13,404 nucleotides of DNA from Clostridia bacterium (lineage in GTDB: Bacteria; Bacillota; Clostridia; Christensenellales; DTU072), in NCBI GenBank assembly GCA_028699795.1, contig JAQVTZ010000030.1:1-13404 (forward strand), given 5' to 3'. The notes under the pieces are model-generated. The model was not told where the DNA came from, made no database searches, and saw only the letters and a program-made list of their open reading frames with translations. A program made the position numbers and the translations under genes. Below, piece by piece: positions 5,487-11,987 of the stretch. Position 1 is the first letter of the stretch. Every line of letters begins with the position of its first letter.

Positions 5487-6233
5487 ATGGCTACCGTATT
5501 CAAAAAGTCAAAGATGTTAACCGATACCAAGTTCCATTATTGCCCAGGCTGTACCCACGGTATCGCGCATCGCTTAGTAGCCGAGGCTTTAGAAGAACTT
5601 GGTTGCGAAGGCAAAACGATAGGCATCGCGCCCGTAGGGTGCTCGGTGTTTGCGTACAACTATTTTAATTGTGATATGCAACAGGTCGCGCACGGCAGAG
5701 CGCCTGCCGCGGCAACGGGCGCAAAGCGCGTACATCCCGATAAGGTAGTATTTGCCTATCAAGGCGACGGCGACCTTGCCAGTATCGGTACCGCCGAAAT
5801 CGTGCATGCGGCCGCCCGAGGCGAAAATATTACGGTTATTTTTATCAATAACGCAATCTATGGCATGACGGGTGGACAAATGGCGCCCACAACGCTTTTG
5901 GGCCAAAAGACGACGACTTCGCAATATGGCAGAACGGTACCCCTTAATGGTAACCCAATTAAAGTATGCGAAATGCTGTCTACTTTAGACGGGCCTTCTT
6001 ATATCGCTAGATGTTCGCTTGCTGACCCCGCAAGTGTGCTCAAAGCAAAAAAGGCGATTATCAAAGGTTTCAAAAATCAATTGGAAGGGAAGGGGTTTAC
6101 GCTGATAGAGTTGCTGTCTACCTGTCCCACCAATATGGGTCTGACGCCTCTTGCAGCGCTAGACTATGTAAAAAATGATATGTCCAAGATATTCCCGCTG
6201 GGAGTATTCAAGGATATCGACGCGATTAAATAA
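5487..6233 (+). CDS. 2-oxoacid:ferredoxin oxidoreductase beta subunit (TPP-binding)
   Basis: This subunit holds thiamine pyrophosphate. The 248-residue protein has the N-terminal YCPGCTHG segment (Cys19, Cys22) typical of KorB/VorA-type beta subunits. The TPP/Mg motif starts at GDGD (residues 93-96) and ends with the Asn pair at 121-122, then AIYGMTGGQMAPTT. The ATG at 5487 directly follows the alpha-subunit TAG, with an AAAGGAGGG ribosome binding site inside the end of that gene. It precedes the gamma subunit by 11 nt. Together with the ferredoxin, alpha and gamma subunits it would form a soluble, oxygen-sensitive heterotetramer. The substrate remains open: 2-oxoglutarate or branched-chain 2-oxoacids. 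Confidence 0.92.
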   Translation: MATVFKKSKMLTDTKFHYCPGCTHGIAHRLVAEALEELGCEGKTIGIAPVGCSVFAYNYFNCDMQQVAHGRAPAAATGAKRVHPDKVVFAYQGDGDLASIGTAEIVHAAARGENITVIFINNAIYGMTGGQMAPTTLLGQKTTTSQYGRTVPLNGNPIKVCEMLSTLDGPSYIARCSLADPASVLKAKKAIIKGFKNQLEGKGFTLIELLSTCPTNMGLTPLAALDYVKNDMSKIFPLGVFKDIDAIK

Positions 6234-6244
6234 GGAGGCTTAAT

Positions 6245-6775
6245 ATGGAAGAAAAAATCATTATCGCGGGCTTCGGCGGACAGGGCGTTTTAAGTCTCGG
6301 ACAATTTATTGCGTACGCGGCGATAGCAGACGGCAAAGAGGTGACTTGGCTCCCCAGCTACGGTCCCGAAATGCGCGGCGGCACCAGCAATTGCAGTGTG
6401 GTCGTAAGCGACGAAAAGGTAGCAAGCCCCATTATCGCCAATCCCGATTACCTTATCGCAATGAACAAACCAAGTCTTTATAAGTTTCAAAACAAAGTGA
6501 AGACGGGCGGCACGATTATTGTTAATAGCTCTCTTATCGCGGACAAAGTCGAGCGTGACGATATCAAAGTGGTTTATTTGGACGCGGGCGCGCTTGCGCT
6601 GCAAGCGGGCAACCCCAAAACAGCCAATATTGTTGTTTTGGGCGCGTATATTAAGCTAAGCGGCTTGTTTACGCAAGAACTCGTTGCCAAAATGATACAA
6701 GAAAAGTTTGCCGCAAAACCCAAAGTGATACCCGCCAACCTAAAAGCGTTGGAACTCGGCACTCACGCGGTATAA
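6245..6775 (+). CDS. 2-oxoacid:ferredoxin oxidoreductase gamma subunit
   Basis: This is the 176-residue gamma subunit, the domain involved in CoA binding in this enzyme family. It shows GFGGQGVLSLGQ at residues 9-20 and SYGPEMRGGTSNCSVVVSD at 38-56, both hallmarks of the KorC/PorC/VorC family. The ATG has a TAAGGAGG ribosome binding site that overlaps the beta-subunit stop. It is the last gene of the operon and is followed by a strong bidirectional terminator. The operon lacks acyl-CoA-using genes (acyltransferase, kinase or CoA ligase), so the pathway it serves cannot be read from the neighbourhood. Confidence 0.93.
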   Translation: MEEKIIIAGFGGQGVLSLGQFIAYAAIADGKEVTWLPSYGPEMRGGTSNCSVVVSDEKVASPIIANPDYLIAMNKPSLYKFQNKVKTGGTIIVNSSLIADKVERDDIKVVYLDAGALALQAGNPKTANIVVLGAYIKLSGLFTQELVAKMIQEKFAAKPKVIPANLKALELGTHAV

Positions 6776-6801
6776 ACAGCCTTTTTATTATCCCAATTAT
6801 T

Positions 6802-6838
6802 AAAAAACCGAAGACAATTCATGCGTCTTCGGTTTTTT
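6802..6838. terminator. Strong bidirectional terminator after the oxidoreductase operon
   Basis: A perfect 14-bp inverted repeat, AAAAAACCGAAGAC (6802-6815) and GTCTTCGGTTTTTT (6825-6838), encloses a 9-nt loop. The A-run and T-run give a U-tract on both strands. It closes the oxidoreductase operon; nothing on the minus strand runs into it. Confidence 0.93.
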
Positions 6839-6925
6839 ATTCTCAAAAAGCAGATTGTATATGTAACGAATAATAGGAGCTTATTTATATTACAATATAC
6901 ATAGGTACAATGCTAAGGTTCGGTC

Positions 6926-6954
6926 TTGCTAAATAGTAACAAATGTGATATGAT
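6926..6954 (+). promoter_or_regulatory. Promoter of the nfeD-floA operon
   Basis: TTGCTA (6926-6931), 17-nt spacer, TATGAT (6949-6954). This is a SigA-type match. In Bacillus some NfeD/flotillin genes are under the cell-envelope stress factor SigW, but I see no SigW-type TGAAAC/CGTA pair here. Confidence 0.65.
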
Positions 6955-6961
6955 ATAGAAA

Positions 6962-6992
6962 CAAGTTCCTTGTTGTTCAAGTTCTTGTTGTT
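6962..6992 (+). repeat. Near-perfect tandem duplication in the nfeD leader
   Basis: CAAGTTCCTTGTTGTT (6962-6977) is followed at once by CAAGTTCTTGTTGTT (6978-6992), differing by one deleted C. The pair fills the untranslated leader between the promoter and the AAGGAG ribosome binding site (6993-6998). It may be a simple slippage duplication. Confidence 0.7.
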
Positions 6993-7006
6993 AAGGAGTG
7001 ATTGTT

Positions 7007-7537
7007 ATGAATTTCTTTACGGAAATTGCCATACTCTTCAGCGGGATGCAGGCGCCCGTAATCGTCTGCCTCGTTGTCGGGCTTATTTTTGTTATTATAG
7101 AGATATTTCAGCCCGGTTTTGGTATCTTCGGAATACTGGGCGGATTGCTTTTGGTTGTCGGGATTATCCTAAGAGTATTGGTGGGAGATGGCAATGTGTT
7201 TGCCCAAATTGCCCTTTTGCTCTTTTTCCTTTCAATTATTATTATCGGTGCATTTATTATAATGGTACAACTTTCCAAAAGAGGGTGGATATCGCGTTCG
7301 CCGTTGTTCCAGAAGGCTACGGCAGTGGCGACAGACCGTTCCGAAGGTACCGATGATTTCAGCTTGCTTATCGGCAAAGACGGCATAGCCACAACCGATC
7401 TCAGACCTGTAGGAAAAGCCGAAATCGAAGGAAGAGTTTATGATGTCGTTTCGGATACTTTTTATGTTGCCAAGTCAAGCAAAATAACTGTGATTGCGGC
7501 AGAAGGCGTAAAAATTACGGTAAAGAAATCGGAGTAG
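7007..7537 (+). CDS. NfeD-family membrane protein
   Basis: NfeD proteins are partners of bacterial flotillins and stomatins in membrane microdomains. The 176-residue product has three hydrophobic segments at about 16-34, 39-58 and 66-87, then a soluble C-terminal domain (about 95-176) of the NfeD OB-fold type, with LLIGKDGIATTDLRPVGKAEIEGRVYDVVSD. The motif LIGKxGxAxTxLRPxGxxxIxGxxYDVV is diagnostic for the family. The ATG at 7007 has AAGGAG (6993-6998) 8 nt upstream, so the GTG at 6998, which overlaps that SD, is unlikely. It is the short form, without the ClpP-like protease domain found in long NfeD proteins. It precedes floA by 79 nt. Confidence 0.92.
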   Translation: MNFFTEIAILFSGMQAPVIVCLVVGLIFVIIEIFQPGFGIFGILGGLLLVVGIILRVLVGDGNVFAQIALLLFFLSIIIIGAFIIMVQLSKRGWISRSPLFQKATAVATDRSEGTDDFSLLIGKDGIATTDLRPVGKAEIEGRVYDVVSDTFYVAKSSKITVIAAEGVKITVKKSE

Positions 7538-7568
7538 CAAAACATCTTTGTGATATACTGATTAAAGA

Positions 7569-7596
7569 TTGAATTATAAAAATTGTAGTTTATAAT
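7569..7596 (+). promoter_or_regulatory. Candidate internal promoter before floA
   Basis: TTGAAT (7569-7574), 16-nt spacer, TATAAT (7591-7596), in the 79-nt gap between nfeD and floA. It could give floA expression independent of nfeD. Confidence 0.5.
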
Positions 7597-7616
7597 AAAA
7601 AAAGGAGAACAAAATT

Positions 7617-8618
7617 ATGGTAATGTTAGCTCTCGCGGGCGGATGGATCGCGTTTATAGTGATTTTCATTGTTGCGCTTATTTTAGCAATCGCACTCATC
7701 CCGTTCAATATATGGTTCCGTGCACTCGTATCGGGCGCCCCGGTATCAATCTCAAGGCTTATCGGTATGAGGCTTCGCAAAATCAGAGTTGCGATGATAG
7801 TAGACGCTTATATAACAGGCAAAAAAGCGGGTCTGGAAATCGATATCGAAACGCTCGAAACACACTATATGGCAAAAGGGGATGTTGTAAAGGTCGTCAA
7901 CGCGCTTATCAGCGCGCATAGTGCCAATATAACACTTAACATCAAAACCGCTATGGCAATCGACCTTGCAGGCCGCGATGTCCTTAATGCTGTCAAAGTT
8001 TCCGTAAACCCCAAAGTAATTTCTACACCGATGATTTCGGCAATCGCCAAAGATGGTATCGAACTCAGGTCTAAAGCGATGGTAACCGTTAGGGCGAATC
8101 TTGCAAGGCTTATTGGCGGCGCGGGCGAAGAAACCATCATTGCCCGTGTGGGCGAGGGTATCGTCACTTCTATCGGCAGCGGTATTTCGCATAAGGATGT
8201 GATAGAAAATCCCGACCGTATTTCCAAAACCGTCCTCGATAAAGGATTAGATACCGGTACGGCATACGAAATTTTGTCTATCGATATCGCGGATGTCGAT
8301 GTCGGCCGCAATGTTGGCGCGCAATTACAGATGGACCAAGCCGAAGCGGATAAGAAGATTGCACAGGCAAAAGCCGAAGAAAGACGCGCTTTGGCCGTTG
8401 CGCAAGAGCAAGAAATGAAAGCCAAGACACAAGAAATGAAAGCGTTGGTCGTTGCGGCGGAAGCCGAGGTTCCAAAGGCAATGGCGGAAGCTCTGCGTAC
8501 GGGCAAGATTGGCTTTATGGATTATTATAATATGCAAAACATTCAAGCCGATACGGCGATGAGAAGCGCGATAGGCGGCGACAGGCACGATTTGCCCAAA
8601 CAAAAGGAAGATAAATGA
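7617..8618 (+). CDS. floA: Flotillin-like protein FloA
   Basis: FloA scaffolds functional membrane microdomains and affects membrane fluidity and protein assembly. The 333-residue length equals the Bacillus FloA (YqfA) size closely. An N-terminal membrane hairpin or helix spans about residues 4-30, followed by the conserved NIWFRALVSGAPVSISRLIGMRLRK and the SPFH-like domain (MVTVRANLARLIGGAGEETIIARVGEGIVTSIGS). A C-terminal Ala/Glu/Lys-rich coiled coil covers about 238-285, and the protein ends with the family motif GFMDYYNMQNIQADTAMRSAIG. GGAG at 7604-7607 is 9 nt from the ATG. The stop overlaps the next start (ATGA, 8615-8618). Pairing with NfeD immediately upstream is the classical arrangement. 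Confidence 0.97.
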   Translation: MVMLALAGGWIAFIVIFIVALILAIALIPFNIWFRALVSGAPVSISRLIGMRLRKIRVAMIVDAYITGKKAGLEIDIETLETHYMAKGDVVKVVNALISAHSANITLNIKTAMAIDLAGRDVLNAVKVSVNPKVISTPMISAIAKDGIELRSKAMVTVRANLARLIGGAGEETIIARVGEGIVTSIGSGISHKDVIENPDRISKTVLDKGLDTGTAYEILSIDIADVDVGRNVGAQLQMDQAEADKKIAQAKAEERRALAVAQEQEMKAKTQEMKALVVAAEAEVPKAMAEALRTGKIGFMDYYNMQNIQADTAMRSAIGGDRHDLPKQKEDK

Positions 8619-9004
8619 GCCTTTTTGATGAATTATTAAAATACGAAGAAAGCTCTTCGTCATCTTCCATTAAGCCTGTCAGCAAGACGCCATACAGCAC
8701 CCCGCCAAAGCAAGGCGCGGTTAGACCTGTGGTGGCAAAGTCTGCGCCGAAACCAACGGCAAAACCGAAAGCCGAGACCCATAAGCCGCCTTCAGCGCGT
8801 AATGCAAAAGTCGAAAAGGTAGACTATGTAAAATACGACTCCGAAGGTTGCAAAGAACATTATAATAATAGATATGTCTCTAACGACCAATACTATCTTA
8901 TCCCTCAAGAAGTAGCCCGCAATTATAGCATAATTACGCAGGCAATCGTGTTGGGAGAGGCTTTGGCAACCCCGAGATATAAAAAACCCTGGCGGCCCAG
9001 GTAA
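8615..9004 (+). CDS. Small unknown protein translationally coupled to FloA
   Basis: I do not recognise a named family. The 129-residue protein begins MSLFDELLKYEE, then has a run of six serines and a Pro/Lys/Ala/Ser-rich linker (about residues 17-66) that is probably disordered. An ordered-looking C-terminal part (about 68-129) contains many Tyr residues and ends IITQAIVLGEALATPRYKKPW plus a basic tail. The last helix resembles a short C-terminal motif of several clostridial hypothetical proteins (a helix ending in GxPRxxR-like sequence); this is from memory and weak. There is no signal peptide or membrane segment. It overlaps the floA stop by 4 nt, so co-expression with FloA is very likely, and a role as a flotillin-associated cytoplasmic factor is an inference only. 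Confidence 0.75.
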   Translation: MSLFDELLKYEESSSSSSIKPVSKTPYSTPPKQGAVRPVVAKSAPKPTAKPKAETHKPPSARNAKVEKVDYVKYDSEGCKEHYNNRYVSNDQYYLIPQEVARNYSIITQAIVLGEALATPRYKKPWRPR

Positions 9005-9015
9005 CGGAGCAAAGC

Positions 9016-9495
9016 ATGCTGCTAAAAATCAGCAAGGACAGGGGAGACAGCGATAGCTGTATCCGTTTTGCGGCAGAAGAGTATATGAGATTCAACGGGC
9101 TCGAAATCAACGGGCCCGTTGAAATATCGCGCATTAACGGCAAACCGATATTGGAGAACTTGCCGGTTTTTGTCAGTTTTTCACATACAAAAGGACTAAA
9201 GGCGTGTGCGGTTAGTGACAAACAGGTTGGTGTCGATGTCGAAAGAATGTGCGGCAACAGGGATTTTTTAGCATTGTCTAAGCGTTTTTTCGGCGAGGGA
9301 GAATCTACAAAAAGAAGGTACCAATTCTATAAATTATGGACCGCAAAAGAAGCGTTGAAAAAACTTACCGAGGCGCCGCTTACCGAAGTACTTAAAACAA
9401 CAGATTATTCCAAAGTACGACACTTCGATTTTATCGCGGGTATTGCCCTCTCTGTGGCAGGCTGCGGCAAATTTTTTATCGTTTTGTTTTTTTAG
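9016..9495 (+). CDS. Short Sfp-type 4'-phosphopantetheinyl transferase
   Basis: This enzyme transfers the phosphopantetheine arm of CoA to a serine of a carrier protein. The signature VGVDVER (Mg-binding Asp74 and Glu76) and FYKLWTAKEALKK (Glu112, Lys116) are intact, and SFSHT (54-58) fits the CoA-binding region. At 159 residues it is much shorter than Sfp (about 220) and lacks most of the first half-domain, closer to AcpS length but with Sfp-superfamily motifs. The ATG has CGGAG 6 nt upstream and lies 11 nt after the preceding gene, so it is probably the last gene of the nfeD-floA operon. No carrier protein, polyketide synthase or NRPS gene is in the window, so the substrate may be the fatty-acid ACP or a remote cluster. 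Confidence 0.88.
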   Translation: MLLKISKDRGDSDSCIRFAAEEYMRFNGLEINGPVEISRINGKPILENLPVFVSFSHTKGLKACAVSDKQVGVDVERMCGNRDFLALSKRFFGEGESTKRRYQFYKLWTAKEALKKLTEAPLTEVLKTTDYSKVRHFDFIAGIALSVAGCGKFFIVLFF

Positions 9496-9528
9496 AAATA
9501 GGAACTCTCAAAAATTTAATTTTGTTAA

Positions 9529-10530
9529 TTACCATCTGTTTTTTGCTTCTTCCACAAAAGCAAGCATGTCTTTTACTATGATTTCGGTACCGTCATTCAA
9601 TACCGCAACCCCGTTAAAATACCCGAATACTTGATGGCATCTATTGTTGACCCATAGCAATCTTATCTTTGTGTCATTGTCGAACAGAGGTGTAAAAGTC
9701 ATCTCGAAGCGTTTGTCTTCGGAGTAAAACTGCCAAGGGCTCATATAATCGGCCCTTGTATAAGAGATCTTGCCGAGTTTGTGCGCTTTTCCGTTATAAA
9801 AGAGGGTGTTTTCGGTGGCATTGGCTGTATCGCCGAACACGCCGATATTAAATCCGAATAGATTGCCGTTTATTTCGGTACTTCCATTACCCCACCACCA
9901 AGTATGCGCGTAGGGGAGGATCCCTCTTCCCCAATCAATCAATCCGAATGATTGATCTTTGGTAAAGACGGCTTTAATATCTCCGAATGCGGCAAAGCCT
10001 TCTGCCCGCATACAGCATTGCTTATAATTATGATAGAATTCATAAGGTTTTTGAAAGGGTGTGACGACCAAGATGCCATCGGTATCTTCGGGATAAGACA
10101 GGGTAAGGTCTATTTTGCAAGAGCCGTTTTTGGTGAGCGCGTTTACGGCGAATTTGCGAATTCCTTTGCCAACCTCTATATCTATATGGTAATTTTTTGT
10201 ATGTTTTTGTAATTTACAAGGCGTGGTGGCCGTTTCTGCCAAGCCAAGACTGCGCATCGGTAAAATCAAAGGAAGAGTAGCTTCATATTTGTTGCCTTGA
10301 TAATCGAATAGAACCGCATTGATCGCGCCCGCATAAGACACATGTCCAAAAGTGATCTGAAGCGTCCAATCGGAGTTCGATATCTGATAAAAATCCCACT
10401 CTTTATAGCGGAAAGGATGCTTTATTTTATCGGCATTATTTACAATAACAGGCTTATGCGCGTAACCAAACTGCAAAGGGGTCCCTTCCTCCGAGAGCAA
10501 TACTTGCGACTTAAGTAATGGTTGATTCAT
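9529..10530 (-). CDS. DUF2804 family protein
   Basis: The 333-residue protein matches the DUF2804 family, whose biochemical role is not established. Family landmarks are seen in order: FRYKEWDFYQISN near residue 40, a central FGLIDWGRGILPYAHTWWWG, FGFNIGVFGDTANATENTLFYNG, and the C-terminal HQVFGYFNGVAVLNDGTEI followed by VEEAKNRW. The many Trp/Tyr/Phe residues and predicted beta-strands suggest a lipocalin-like or tocopherol-cyclase-like barrel, which is inference. There is no signal peptide. A minus-strand AAGGAG (10538-10543) lies 7 nt from the ATG and overlaps the stop of the upstream hydrolase gene, so the two are an operon. It converges with the transferase gene, 33 nt apart, with no clear terminator between. 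Confidence 0.9.
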   Translation of the reverse strand: MNQPLLKSQVLLSEEGTPLQFGYAHKPVIVNNADKIKHPFRYKEWDFYQISNSDWTLQITFGHVSYAGAINAVLFDYQGNKYEATLPLILPMRSLGLAETATTPCKLQKHTKNYHIDIEVGKGIRKFAVNALTKNGSCKIDLTLSYPEDTDGILVVTPFQKPYEFYHNYKQCCMRAEGFAAFGDIKAVFTKDQSFGLIDWGRGILPYAHTWWWGNGSTEINGNLFGFNIGVFGDTANATENTLFYNGKAHKLGKISYTRADYMSPWQFYSEDKRFEMTFTPLFDNDTKIRLLWVNNRCHQVFGYFNGVAVLNDGTEIIVKDMLAFVEEAKNRW

Positions 10531-10541
10531 TGTTATTCTCC

Positions 10542-11837
10542 TTATGAAGAATGATTTCGTATTACATGTGTTTCAAGTACCGGTTTTATTAAATTTAAAA
10601 CTTCATTGTTAAACATGATGCCGTCATGTCCGTTATAGTTTATTTCTTGAATGTCTATCATGATGACATTTTGGGCGTCTAACGCATGGCCTGCCGTTGC
10701 GCTGTAGGCCCAAACAACACCATCCCCCCGATTGTCATAGGAGATATTGGTTATTTTGCTTATTGCAGTATCGATATCGACCATATGCCGTGTTTCAATC
10801 CCTGTACCTGCGACATAGACGGTATCTACAAATTCGGTTACATGATGGTATTTCTCTTGTATCTTGATAAAGTCTTTTCGTTGACTAGTAAGCATATTTT
10901 GATAGACGGGTTTTACGGCTCCCGTATCGGTGCGCGCAAAGTCCCGAGAACAAAAATAATCGTATAACTCATCATAGTCTGTAGTTTCGCCGTTCAAAAG
11001 AATCGGCACTTCTTGTTCGGTAAACACGCTAAGTTGGCTCATGGCGGGGTAAGGGAGTAGTTCTGCGAGAGCAGGCACATCATATACCAAATCAAATATT
11101 CCGAGGTTTTGCATAAGGGTTGTTTGGGCTCTCTGAATACTATCATCCAGCCCTGTCGATTTTTCAAACAACCAATCTATGATATCTAAAGAGCCTAAAA
11201 AGGGAGCCGAAACAGGCAAAAATAAATCCACCTTCTTTCTGTTGCTTTCTTTAGACAAATATTTTGTAACCACATTTCCGCCCATGCCGTGCGAAATAAA
11301 AATAATATTGGTATAATCGTTTTCATCTATAAACTGTTCTAATTTTTGCGCCGTTTGCGCATTGCTTTGACGCCAATCATACTGCCATGTTACAATTTCG
11401 TAACCGCAATCTGCATATTCTGCTACAAGAAAGTCGGTCAAGTTTTTGGTGATACCGTTAAACCCATATTGATCTAAAGTATACCCGTCTTCGCGTAGGA
11501 GCGAAGCATTGGCGGGGAGTAGTTGTTTAATGGGGTTGCATTCTTCATCGAAACTGAAAACTGAGGAAATGTATTCTGCAAAGAACTCGGGATTGTTTTC
11601 TGCTTGCGCTTGCAACCAAGCGGGGTTTTCGCTCCAAACGACGGTGTTTTCGTATTCGGGATCGGTGAGACTGCTTTCCATGAAACCGGGAAGAATGATA
11701 AACGCTTTATTGACCTCAGGCTGAGGTCTGTTGGCGTATTGGATATAGAGTAAAATGCCTGTAATGAGTGCGCAAACAATAAGAATACACGCTATAACTG
11801 TAGTTAGTGCTTTATGCCCTTTGGAAATCGGCCTCAT
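10542..11837 (-). CDS. Membrane-anchored LCAT-like alpha/beta hydrolase with altered nucleophile
   Basis: The 431-residue protein has one N-terminal membrane segment (about residues 10-32) and an outer domain resembling lecithin:cholesterol acyltransferase-type lipases. It shows IILPGFMESSL (47-57), the YDWR motif (WQYDWR, 151-156) and the elbow region FISHGMGGNVVTKYLS (180-195). The usual elbow is GHSMGG; here residues 182-187 read SHGMGG, so the nucleophilic Ser position is Gly184 (codon GGC, plus-strand 11286-11288). Unless Ser182 can take over, it is likely inactive as a classical serine esterase. A late Asp/His pair (for example DNRGDGV and NGHDGI) could be remnants of the triad. The minus-strand GGAGGT (11849-11854) is 11 nt from the ATG, rather far. 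It is the first gene of the operon with the DUF2804 gene. Confidence 0.85.
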   Translation of the reverse strand: MRPISKGHKALTTVIACILIVCALITGILLYIQYANRPQPEVNKAFIILPGFMESSLTDPEYENTVVWSENPAWLQAQAENNPEFFAEYISSVFSFDEECNPIKQLLPANASLLREDGYTLDQYGFNGITKNLTDFLVAEYADCGYEIVTWQYDWRQSNAQTAQKLEQFIDENDYTNIIFISHGMGGNVVTKYLSKESNRKKVDLFLPVSAPFLGSLDIIDWLFEKSTGLDDSIQRAQTTLMQNLGIFDLVYDVPALAELLPYPAMSQLSVFTEQEVPILLNGETTDYDELYDYFCSRDFARTDTGAVKPVYQNMLTSQRKDFIKIQEKYHHVTEFVDTVYVAGTGIETRHMVDIDTAISKITNISYDNRGDGVVWAYSATAGHALDAQNVIMIDIQEINYNGHDGIMFNNEVLNLIKPVLETHVIRNHSS

Positions 11838-11871
11838 GATAGAGATGTACCTCCGCCCATATTTTCAGCTT

Positions 11872-11900
11872 ATTGTAGCATAATCACCAATAAAAATCAA
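11872..11900 (-). promoter_or_regulatory. Promoter of the minus-strand hydrolase-DUF2804 operon
   Basis: On the minus strand TTGATT (11900-11895), 17-nt spacer, TACAAT (11877-11872), with an extended TGC before the -10. It lies about 35 nt upstream of the hydrolase start. Confidence 0.65.
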
Positions 11901-11927
11901 TAGCGCAAACCTTTTCCTTCATTCATA

Positions 11928-11957
11928 TTGACGAAACGGAAGCTATTCATATATAAT
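11928..11957 (+). promoter_or_regulatory. Promoter of the plus-strand lipase-like gene
   Basis: TTGACG (11928-11933), 18-nt spacer, TATAAT (11952-11957). The two divergent -35 elements are only 27 nt apart (11901-11927), so the two hydrolase genes could share an activator or repressor. Confidence 0.7.
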
Positions 11958-11987
11958 ATAAATAATAGTGTGCATCTTGGAGGAAAA

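Noticed and set aside
5204..5668. A plus-strand ORF of 154 codons rich in Arg
   Set aside because: It overlaps the alpha and beta oxidoreductase subunits out of frame; both have strong family motifs.
8278..8506. Ala-rich minus-strand ORFs inside floA
   Set aside because: They are shadows of the Ala/Glu/Lys coiled-coil region of FloA.
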